DNA of 64,000 bases from NCBI RefSeq assembly GCF_964275005.1, contig NC_092689.1:1557501-1621500 (forward strand), written 5' to 3'. Below, in pieces: positions 10,739 through 21,700 of the stretch. The DNA comes from Diadema setosum (Eukaryota > Echinodermata > Echinoidea > Diadematoida > Diadematidae). How positions within the stretch are numbered: position 1 is the first letter of the stretch; each line of letters begins with the position of its first letter. The notes beneath the pieces were generated by a model, which ran no database searches, had not been told where the DNA came from, and was given only the letters and a program-made list of their open reading frames with translations. A program made the translations under genes and the position numbers.

Positions 10739-11530
10739 GGGTAACATCCCCAGTATTCGGTCACTGAAGCTTTTTTGCAATATATTACAAACTAAAATAA
10801 TACATACATACATCATTATTATCTACAGCAATGTATGTGGAATATATCAAATTTCTTTAATCTCAATTTTCATTTTGTTAAATATCACACAGAATTTCAC
10901 AAAATCGCAAAATATATCACCTTGAAAATTCCCCAGTATACGGTCACCGCCACCAGTATTCGGTCACGCGATATGTGCGTTCAAAGTCAATGCGTGTTCA
11001 AGGCAGCTGAAAAACGCACGTGTGCGCTACCTTGTTGGCGCAAAATTGCATTGGGGACATTGCGGCGCCCGTTGGTGACCGAATACTGGGGACTCGGCAC
11101 TTGCATTCAACCCTTGTACATTGAGACATTGTATCGGCACATACGGAAATTTTGTTTTTCTTTTGCGTTTTTGAGGATACCATCACACTCCAAGCTTGCG
11201 ATAAGCAAAAAATCCCGCGAGAGAACGGCCTATTTCTCGATTTTTAGCACTTTTTCGGGAACCCGTACTCTTCAAACTGGGCCTTATCCGTGTGCGCTTT
11301 TGGAAAGTAGCGCCGATTCTGCACTTTTGGCGGTAAAATTTGGGATTTTGGATGGATTTTTGGAGGGTGCTATAAGGGAGTTTCCTGTTGTGAATGAGTG
11401 TGAAAGTATGTGAATTGATGTGATTTGCATGTGATGTGACAGTTGAACTTACTGGCTGGTGACTAGATCCTAGTGATAAGTTTAAGTGACCGAATACCGG
11501 TAGCTAACCGAATACTGGTGCTCTTACCCT
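10739..11530. mobile_element. About 790-bp element with repeated 'CAGTATTCGGTCAC' termini
   Basis: Left end GGGTAACATCCCCAGTATTCG; right end, read in reverse complement, AGGGTAAGAGCACCAGTATTC. Extra copies of the motif CCAGTATTCGGTCAC or its complement lie inside at about 10933, 10955, 11077 and 11492. Termini with multiple subterminal copies suggest transposase-binding sites of a nonautonomous DNA transposon. The 192-aa plus-strand ORF inside has no recognisable domain. It lies within the RPL34 leader intron. Confidence 0.65.
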
Positions 11531-11533
11531 AAA

Positions 11534-11680
11534 GTGGTTTTCTATTCTTCGCTGGGGATTTGAAAATGTCCAAATATTACTGAAAAACCCAATGATAAAC
11601 AAGATCAACAGCAAAACAATGATACACCGTACCGCAGTCCCGTAGATTATAAATATACATGCACGTGTTGGAAAAGCATT
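11534..11680 (+). repeat. Local duplication, unit A
   Basis: The stretch from gtggttttctattcttcgct to ttggaaaagcatt is repeated at 13235-13372 in the same orientation, with the shared words ctggggatttgaa, cagcaaaacaatg and gtagattataaa. The two units are about 1.7 kb apart and bracket the putative RPL34 first exon. Confidence 0.7.
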
Positions 11681-11840
11681 GAATGGGTCTACGCCCTACG
11701 GAGTATAGTAAGGGTACTAGGTCTCGCGCAGGGACCTAATGATCGCGCATAGCGTTAACTGCGTATAGCAAGCGATATTACGCATAGGACTAAGCGCAAA
11801 ATTTGCCGATACGCCCATGGAATAAACATACCTGACTTAC

Positions 11841-11860
11841 CGCTCAACATGAGAAGGAAG
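11841..11860 (-). promoter_or_regulatory. RPL34: Probable RPL34 TOP start site and noncoding exon 1
   Basis: On the minus strand a pyrimidine run CTTCCTTCTC is followed by ATGTTGAGCG and a consensus GTAAGT donor. That is the usual layout of a ribosomal protein first exon: a 5' terminal oligopyrimidine start and a very short leader. It would splice to the acceptor at 9555, through a 2.3-kb intron. This is inferred from motif and position only; another donor could be the true one. No TATA box is evident, which is normal for this class. Confidence 0.4.
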
Positions 11861-12314
11861 CAGGTAAGAAATTTTGATTTCCAACAAATTTTTCACTAAA
11901 TTTCCAATTTTTTATCTTGTAATTTACCTACCTAACCTTAAAATCTGTTCTAAGAATGTTGTAGCCTAACGGTGTTAGACATGTCGTCTCGCTTGTCTCG
12001 TTCGTAGTCGATAGAATTCGTAATTTGTTTGATCGATCGTTTACCACGTGACGTCATCATACACAAGAACAATGTATGCTGCCAGCTACACTGAAATACT
12101 GTTAATAAATGTTGTTTTAAGTCAAATTTTAACACAACGATTATAATATTACAAAGGAATAAATATTTCAGTCTATCGAAGTTGAAGTGTGATTTCAATT
12201 TGAATTTGCTTGTGATTTCTTGCGCTAACTTGTGATATATTTGTGACAGGGGAGGGTCATAATGATACTGAAGAAAAATTAGATGAGAGTGTGACAAATG
12301 GGTGACGAAAATGA

Positions 12315-12700
12315 GAGGGTGACGAATGGGTAAGCACACACACACAAACACACACACACACAAAAAAAATATGTTCATATTTTACTTTTTTCCATTTTAT
12401 ATTACGGGTATATTATTGGTTAAAGTGATTAGAAATATTGTAAGAAAACTTTATAAATGAAAATCATTAACGATTATGAAAATATCAATGATAAAAATAA
12501 TGATAATAAGAATGATAAAATGATGATGGTGGTGGAAGTGATACCGGTAATAATAATAATGAAAATGATAATGATGATGATGATGATTATGATGATCGAT
12601 GATAGTGGTGGTGATAATAGTAATTATTTATAATGATAATAATAATAATAACAATAATAATAATAACACATATAATAATAATAATAATATACACAAGTTA
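12315..12700. repeat. Simple-repeat region (CA, then ATG/AAT-rich)
   Basis: A CA tract at about 12335-12361 is followed by degenerate gat/aat trinucleotide sequence to about 12690 (tgatgatgatgatgat, aataataataataac). Low complexity; no coding signal. Confidence 0.8.
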
Positions 12701-13234
12701 GGTAAAACTTAATATGAAGTGAAAAAATATTCTACGAAAGCCGGAGCACGTTACAGCCGCAGAAGGGTAGACACTTTCACGCATGAAACTACAGAGGGCA
12801 GCTGCGCGATCTTTACATACCCCGAGAAATTGAACGCATAAAAAAAAGTCCGACATATAAACGGCGGCAGCGCACTACTCCGTCATCGTATCATCAGGGG
12901 ATTCCGGGAGGTGATTTTTCTGCATTTTCGTGATATTCATTGAGAAATTCGGGTACGATTATGGAATAACTTCTATTATAAGAGCATTTCAAATTTTCGT
13001 CCGCGATATCTAGACCCCTCAACCATGCCTGATTACTAACGTTAGGGACCAGGGTCTACGTGCAAAGTGCACTTCACACATTCACATAGACTATTGGCAA
13101 TAGAAGGCTAGATAGAAGGCAATAAAAAGGGGACGGTATTGGTTACAAGGTGTTCAACACATCGACACTGACTGTAAATTATGCCCCTCTATCTTGCGCG
13201 TAAAGAACAAACTTTCAAGCACGAGAGTCACGCA

Positions 13235-13372
13235 GTGGTTTTGCATTCTTCACTGGGGATTTGAAGGTGTCAAAATTCTACCGAAAAAACCTAGAACCTA
13301 TAATAAACCAGATCAACAGCAAAACAATGTTACCGTAGATTATAAACAATGATAAATGCACATTGGAAAAGC
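13235..13372 (+). repeat. Local duplication, unit B
   Basis: Second copy of the 11534 unit, about 80-85% similar by eye, in direct orientation. It lies in the interval between the RPL34 and VTI1A 5' ends and is followed by divergent sequence. Confidence 0.7.
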
Positions 13373-14194
13373 ATTACTACGTGCATTTCACACGTTATTG
13401 TCAATAGAGGGTAGGGCCCTAACAGTTAGGGGTGTTGCTGTTGGTTTCAAAACTAAGCCTACCGGCCTGCGGCGCAACCGACTGCCGAGTCGAGTGCCCC
13501 GTTAACAACCCACGCGTTCGAAGCAATTATCTTGGAGCGTGTACCGTAAATCGCATTTAATGAGCGCTTGTAAATTAAGAGCATTTTCTTTACATGTGAG
13601 TAAAATTTCAGGCAAATTGTAACATACTTTAAGTATTTATTGATATGAAAAACATTAGGGTGTCGATGTGTTGGACACCGAACCATACCATTAGCTGTAG
13701 GCCGCTGTAGGCCTAACTGCTAGTGATATCGTGTAGGGACTAAGGTGAGTCGGTGTATGGATGTACATTGGGAAGATCGCCTAATTTCTGGAAGAGGTTT
13801 TAGTATCTAAGCAAGATCTGTCAAATAAATCCTAGACAAGGTCCATCCTTTATTGCCTTTACTTGAACTGTGTATAAGGCTTTCGTTGAAATCATCGAAT
13901 TAGGCTTGATTTAGAGGGATATTCCTACCGATTTCGTTACTACTCCAGTAACAGAATGGGATATGTCTGAAAAGAAAGATACACTTTAGGCTCTTTCAAT
14001 ATTTCGAAGATTATGAAAAAATAATTTTTCACTAAGATGGGCAATTATTAAAATTTCTTCTATTAATAGATAATATATAAATAACTAGTAAATTCTGAAT
14101 GTCATCACAATCATACAAAGATATTAGATTGCATTCTACAATAAATTGTCCCTCTGGACATTTTATTGCAATTGGCAAATTACACGGTGGTAAA

Positions 14195-14288
14195 ATGGCA
14201 GCCGCCATGGAAGAATTCGAGCATCAGTTCGCGGCTGTTTCAGCTGAAATTACATCTAAAATCAATAAAATACCAATGCTGGTAGGAG
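14195..14288 (+). CDS. VTI1A: VTI1A exon 1 (start codon)
   Basis: Codes MAAAMEEFEHQFAAVSAEIT and on to MLVG plus one base, then a GTAAGC donor. Two in-frame ATGs four codons apart (14195, 14207) both have a purine at -3. The second matches the ideal vertebrate-type context. Confidence 0.9.
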
Positions 14289-17200
14289 GTAAGCGTCATA
14301 ATTACTATGCATTGTATTTTATAAACATCATAGATGTTTTTATAGCTGAATGGCAGTGTCCAGCTGTGTTAGTGACGTTGCCCGTAGGCGTACCGTAAAT
14401 AATAAACAGCACAGTCAGTATGGCCTACAATAGTGTAGCTACACGCAGCCGCTGTAGAGACAGCGGCTGCACCTCTATTCCGTCGCAGACGTTGTCATTT
14501 TTCAGTGTGGTTGTGCGACTCCTTCATGAATATCTTTATTAATCGTGGAAAACTAAAATACAAGGAATTATCATAATCTATGATAATCATTCAATAATCG
14601 GTTAGCGATTTTTTGTTTAATTACGTCAAAAACTCACCGAAATCTGTGGCTGAAATCAGGTCTGCACATCTGTAAACGTCCTCATTGCTTCACTTCTCAT
14701 CTGCGTGTCATGAAGAATGGCATTCACTCTCGTATACTACAACGTACGAACGTAGGTAGTCGGAGAGGCGCCCTCTAGCTCTCCGACGCGTTGCTTCGCG
14801 ACAGCGGCTGCGTGTAGTTAGGCCCTACTAGTGTATTAAAGTGGGAGTTAGTGTCCACTTCACAGAATATACACTTACCAACTACGCCAGGCTGATGATG
14901 GGCTTGATTCAGGTGGATTTATACAGGTGTATGCCTTGTAGTCCTTTCCTTTCCCAAACCGTGAGTCCATCAGCGTCAAGTCAAGGTCGTGGGGGTCAAT
15001 TGTCACCTGATATAGAGTTGGATGTGTCGGTCAGGTGACCCCCTAGTCATGTTAAAGTCACAGTCCGGGTCTGGTTAATGTCATGAGGTACAGTAGATAG
15101 GAGGGGAAGTTAAAACCAACCATCCCCCCAAACCAAATCCCACTACAGTATTTTAGCCCGTGGATGCCTAACCCCGGCGCGGGGCGCTGATGTACAACCA
15201 CGTCAGTTCTCCATGCGACCATGGAATTGCCCATCACATAGGCGTACTTGGACGATGAGGTTGAGGGGAGATCACTGAGGTAGATGTTGTTGAAGAGTGT
15301 TCGAGCCAGAACTGAGCCCTGGGGGACCCCATTTTTGAGACGGCGCAATCGGCTGACCTGCCCATCGCTTGTCTTCAGTATAAAGCTGCGGTTAGAGATG
15401 ACAGTGCAGATGAACCGCACGAGATGACGGTCAGGAATGGTGTGAAGTAGCTTCAGGGTAAGACCCTGGTGCCATACCGTGTCGTAAGCAGCTGTGAGGT
15501 CCACCAAGATCAGGCCTGCCTTGTAGCCTGACCAGACACTGTGCTGCGCACAGGGTCTGACATGTGTTAGTGTTTCAACGTTGTAAACGACCGTCACTAT
15601 TGACGGCAAAATCACATAAAATACCTTTTATTTTGTATGATTTTAAGAGTAATATAATTGCAACACTTACCTACAGCATATTTTCCTGATTGTTGAGTTG
15701 AATTCGGCATTTTGTTGGTATCCAGACCTTATTGTTGAATTTTTCGGAGTATAGATCGTGCGGTGGCATCTTTTCCTTCGAGAGCTTCAAAAAATCAACA
15801 AACTACCACGCATGCGCATTCAGAAGTGGTTGCTTTTTACCTACGCCCGTGCGCCCGTGCGTTTCATGTGTTACGTAAAACTTGTAGTAGATCCGCGCGT
15901 GCTGCACCGGCAATGATTTGACCTTTTTTAGTCGGGGTCATCCGACTATCTCATCACTTCCGCCCCGACTACCTACGTTGTAGCATACGAGAGTGAATGC
16001 CATTCATATAACACGCAGTTGAGGAGTGAAGCAGTAAGGACGTTTACAGACCTGATTTCAGCCACAGATTTCGGTAAGTTTTTGACGTAATTAAACAAAA
16101 AATCGCATACCGATTATTGAATGATGGTCATAGATTACGATAATTCCTTATATTTTAGTTTTCCACGATTAATAAAGATATTCATGAAGGAAACGGTGAA
16201 CCATAACAACGTCTGCGAAGGAATAGAGGTGCAGCGCTGTCGCTTCGCGACAGCGGCTGCGTGTAGTTAGCCTGCCTTGTAGCCCTTTTCGAAGGCTTCC
16301 TCAATGTCATCGGTAAGGTTGACAATCTGATGGACAGTACTCCGAACAGTCCTGCCTTGGCGGAAACCAGCTTGCTCGTGCGGCAGCTGTGGGTCGATGA
16401 TAGGTTCCAAACGAGCTAGAAGGAGTCTTTCCAGGAGCTTGAACGGGACACAAAGGAGCGATATCGGGTGATAGTTCTTTGGGTCGTCGGTTGCCTTGTT
16501 GGGTTTGGGTATGGCGATGACTGTTGCCTTACGCCAAATCTTAGGTACAGTCGTATTTGAGAGACAGTTGGAATAAAAGCCTCTCATCCATTCAAGACAT
16601 CTTGGGCCGCAGTGGATAAGAAACTCTGGAGGGATGTTGTCTGGGCCCTGGGCCTTTCCACTCTTGAGTTGGCGGACGGCTAGCATAAGCTCCTCAATGG
16701 TGAAAGGAGTGGACAGAAATCCGTCGACTCCAGGGGTTTGCCACAGGGCAGATGTTTCTTGTTTGACATGGAGTGCCTGCTCCTTGCTGGCATCTTTGAA
16801 CTTATAAACAATGCCTTTAAAGGTATTAGCCCACATTTGTAAACCTGCAGCAATTGGTCTCATAGTTAGCATGGAGTTTGGGTATGATTGCAGTAACACC
16901 TGTGCAAAATTTCGTTCCAATTAGTCCATTACTTTCATAAAAATAAATGGAAATGCACCGTATGCATGCGTATAAAAACGGTCACTAGTTCCGGTCCACG
17001 CACGTACTACATGCATGCGATACATGTGTAAGTTAATGTGCGTAGCTAGCCCGCGCTCGTAATTTGATTTTGGGTCGGGTTGACCCGGTTTGAAAATTGA
17101 TTTTAAAACGATGATTTTCTCTCTTTTATCGAATGGTACAGACAAAGAGCAACAGGTGAGGTATGTTTCTGTTATAACTTGTACTTGAAGTCATATTGGA

Positions 17201-18539
17201 CCTGTTTTATGCAGTTTTGATTTTCGTGGGTTTGCAAATGTGGGCTAGTACCTTTAACCAAAGCCATTCAATGTGCAGTTGTGCAGCCTGCATGTTGTTG
17301 TCCTAATTAATGAGATCAAAATTTGAAGCTAAAATCATCACTTTCCACAATTTGTTGTGATTCAATTTCACATTTTGTAGTGATTTGATACTTGTTTTAA
17401 AGTGCCAAATTTGTGCAATTTTGATGCAGTTTGATCCAGCGCGGCAGCAGTACCTGAGATATCCACTGAGATAAGTTTAGCACCATCTGTGTATGGATCT
17501 GGGTGGAGCATGTATAGATGTATCATTCTCTTGCTAAGGGCAGTACTGAAACACAGTTAAGAAGTATAGACATTTGCATTATTTTAAATTTGAAAAAATG
17601 TGAACAAATCAATTATAAATGCATTTTCTTTAAAAGTGTGAACAAATCTGTTATTTCCTAATACTAAACTTGATGTAGAAAATACAATTGTAAAGCCGGA
17701 TGTAGCAAACAGGGAGAGGCAACAAGTGTCGTTATCAGCCTGGGGATTGGAAGTTACCGGGTATTTTTCTTTTTTTTTTTCCCAATAAAAACTGATGAGT
17801 GCCATATGGTACATAGCTCTCTGTAGTGCCAAAAGTTGCTACAATGTATGTAAAAGATGAGGTTTATGGCAATACATTGTATCAATTGTATGTGTATATG
17901 CAAGCATCAGGATACACAACATGACTATAGTGTAACTAACACTGGTACAATTCAGGTGTGTGTTACTGTGACATACTTTTCTATGGGGCATCCTTTTTAT
18001 TATAGATTTGGTTTGATCCTGAATCGTACGTACAGTGTAGCAGAGGTACAATCTGTAGAATTGCTCTTGATCATGCTGTGCACATGTTTACAGGGTACAG
18101 TATGAGTGTTATGAGGGAATTGTACAAATGCATGCATTGTGCAGTCAATGTTTTTCTCTGTGTTTAGTATTCATAAAGTTGTATGTTGTACCATTCAAGC
18201 TTGTACAGTTTATGTACGACTGTAGCTCAGATTTCATTTCTTTGTGTTGACCTTTTCAGCTGAAAAGAAGCAGCTTGTCAGTGCAGCAGAAAAGCAAGTT
18301 GATGAAGCTCTTGAATTAGTAAGTTTACATTTTATCTGGCTTTCTCATTAGTAGTTATTATTATCTATATTTCCTTCTCTGTTTTACTCATCAGGCTTTC
18401 TATCTTCCATATTCTCTCTAGCCAGTTTGTACATTGCATATCATTATGAAATGGTACTTTGCATCTCACTCATGGCAATAAATGCCTTCCATCCCTGTAG
18501 AGTTCCAATGTCTTTTCCTCATAAACATGAAAACTCCCC

Positions 18540-18615
<76 letters not shown>

Positions 18616-18629
18616 TAATAATAATAATG

Positions 18630-18693
<64 letters not shown>

Positions 18694-18707
18694 TAATAAT
18701 AATAATG

Positions 18708-18740
<33 letters not shown>

Positions 18741-21700
18741 GAGTCTTGTAATGCGCCATGTCTGTCACACAGTGGCACTCCTGGCGCAGAAAGGTAAGAC
18801 CTCCTCCCACATTACTTCATTCAGGAAAAGATCCCAATTGAAAAAAGCACAGTTACTGAAATAAAAAGGTCTTGAGTTCCCTCTTGAACAGAGGGAAAGA
18901 GGTCTCCATTCTCAGTTTCAAAGGCAATGAGTTCCAGAGAGAAGAGCCAGACTGGGTGAAAGCTCTGTTCCCCCATGAATGATGAGTACGGGGAACTATA
19001 AATATCATTGTGTTTATCCTCTGGTGTGGATATTAAAAAAAATGCATAGGACTGCTGCTTGGATAACAGGTTAATGAAATGGTTTGTTAGTGTTTGATTG
19101 GATATATTTTGTTTTTGTATGTACTTTGTTGTAGATAATTTGTAGGCATATAATGTACAATATACAATATTATACAGTAGCAATTATACATGTAGTTCAC
19201 ACAAAATATCACTCCAATATGTGCAATAGCATTACAAGGTGCATTTTATATGACACCATTGTATGAAGGTTACTGAATCATTTCATTTAAGAAATGTAAA
19301 AAGAACAAAAAAAAAAATGGTGTCTTTCAATTTTCTTAATGGCATGTCGGGTGATATTTTTTTTTTTCATATGCATTTTGAATACCATTAAGAGGTACAG
19401 TGGACTCCTGTTGTAACAAAGTCCTTGGGACTAGCAGTTTTCTTTATTATATTGAAATTTTGTTATATCCGAATAAATAAACAATAAAAATAATGGATGT
19501 GGAGTGGATGGAGTGGATAATGTTGCGGCCTGAATTTTTACTTCATTGTAACCGGAATTTCGTTATAACCGTGTTTGTTATAAAAGGAGTGCACTGTACA
19601 AATAATATATTGTAGTTCATCGGCACACTGATGTTTTGTGATGTGATCACATGCTTTGTGCTTCATTTGTCAGTTCAATCTTACTGTACCTGTTACTCTT
19701 ATTCAATGTTTCTCATGGCAAATCAGCTAGAACAAATGGATATTGAGATCCGCAGCATTCCGTCCAGTGAAAGACAGAAGTTCACCACCCGCTTAAAAAG
19801 CTACCAGACAGAACTGAACCGACTGGAGAAAGATTTGGTGAGACAAATGCTCTTGGTAGCATATATTGGAAAAAAGAAAAAGTTGTATCATACATTACAT
19901 GGATGATGACTGACGGGGGAGGAAACACACCGAATGTTCCACCCGAAGGGTTTGAAATGCTGTTGAGGGAGGTTATAAGTCCCGAAACGAAGTCGAGGGA
20001 CTTATAGCCTCCCGAAATAGCATTTCAAACCCTGAGGGTGGAACGTTTGGTACATGTTCCTGACAAAAAGAGTCATCATCTGTTATATTATATGGGTTAG
20101 TCAAATACATCAAATACGTCAACGTCAACCACCAGCACAACGCACTCGATTGCTCGCTCGCGCAGAGCCAAATTCACTATGCGCGCGCGGTCCTAGGCCT
20201 TCTGTCATTTGAATGTGAAAATGTTTTCCCGTGGGAGAACATTACAAAAATGTTCGCCCATGGGTGAACATAACGAATGTGCCTCCATCACGTGACTGTG
20301 TTTAGCCAATCACTAACCGGTATTTGACTAACCCATTTAATATAAATGCCTTTTTGTTCCCCCTTAACAGGAAAGTTAGCCAGAGGTGTGTTATTGATAT
20401 TTGCCAGGCTTTAAGTGACGATGTACGTCTCTACAACAAATAAAGATAGTGCTGGGGTATGTGGAAGTGTGTCATGGTAGTAAATTGTTATGTCTGTTGT
20501 ATGCAGTTTCTGTTTGTTGTTCCTGCATTGACGTGAAAACAACTTGGGTGTGTCACACAGAAGCCTTTTGTTGCATACCGAGAGTGTAAGGCTGAACTGG
20601 GTAGAATTTGAGCATAAAAAGCTGAACTGGGTAGAATTGGGAGTCTTGACACCTGTGGTATATGGCCACAGAATGAAACTGATAGCCACAATGTCATGTT
20701 TCATCGTCGAAGGCCAAGCCACAATTACATTCATCTTTGTGTGCAGAAGAGAAACATTTCACTTATTTCATTAAAACTTTTTACATGGATGGAATATGTC
20801 AGGGAGTGGACAAGTCTCATATTGGTAATAATGATGGTCAGTACACCAATGGTATCATGTACACCTGTAAGTAACGCTTTTGGTTAGACAGGGCAAAAAT
20901 TGCAGTCCTCGGAAGAATAATAAAGCTGGTGGTTTGATCATCCTAATAGAATACATTGTCTTTATACATTGAATATTTTGGTCTTAAAGAAAGTCTAATG
21001 TGTGTCAACTGAATGGATTGAAGTACTAAGAAACATGCGTTGGCACATCAGGGCTTGACACTTACTTTTTTTTTTCTGACCTGGTGGCCCTTTTTGGCCA
21101 ATAAACTCTTTAAATCTGAAATGTTGGTAGCCCAAAAAGATACTTTGTATGGTATGTAATGGCCCAAATTAAGAGCAAAAGTAACAATCCATTTTGAATC
21201 TAAGTTACTCGTTCGGGCCCCCAAAGGACAAATTTGTTAGCCTGACACTAATTTTTAGTGGCCCCGGGCCACCAGGCCACCAGGCCACCGTCAATGTCAA
21301 ACCCTGCACACACGATGTAGATTACATGATGAATGCAGGCTTGATATGGAAGCCGTGTGATTGATAGTGATGCAATGTTGTTTGATTGCACATTCTGTGA
21401 AATGGATAACCCAAGAATGTTGTTGAGTCGTACAAAATACAAATGTCACCAGGATGATGCTGACTAGTAAGTTGATTTTGAGATTTTTTGCCTCTGATAT
21501 AACTTGACCCTTCTAGCGACGGTCCAAGGTGTCTTCCAGGGATGATGGAACCAGGGAAGAGCTCTTGGGGTTGGACGACTATCGCAGTTCAGAGGACCAG
21601 GTACACCCCAAAGTTTGGTCTCACCTAGAGGCCATGTTTTGATGTAGATGCTTCCCTCAAGTGGTTATGAGTACTGTGCACCAATATTATCAGGTTAACC

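Noticed and set aside
12855..12915. Plus-strand TATAAA-like core promoter before VTI1A
   Set aside because: A tataaacggcggcagcg stretch with a nearby GTGATT was considered as a noncoding first exon, but nothing ties it to exon 1 of VTI1A.
14099..14194. In-frame upstream ATG extending VTI1A by 32 residues
   Set aside because: The added peptide has no match to the family, whose members start close to the 14195/14207 position. Better treated as 5' UTR.
18466..18810. Poly-Asn, poly-Ile and poly-Leu proteins
   Set aside because: All six frames are open because of a pure AAT microsatellite; none is a gene.
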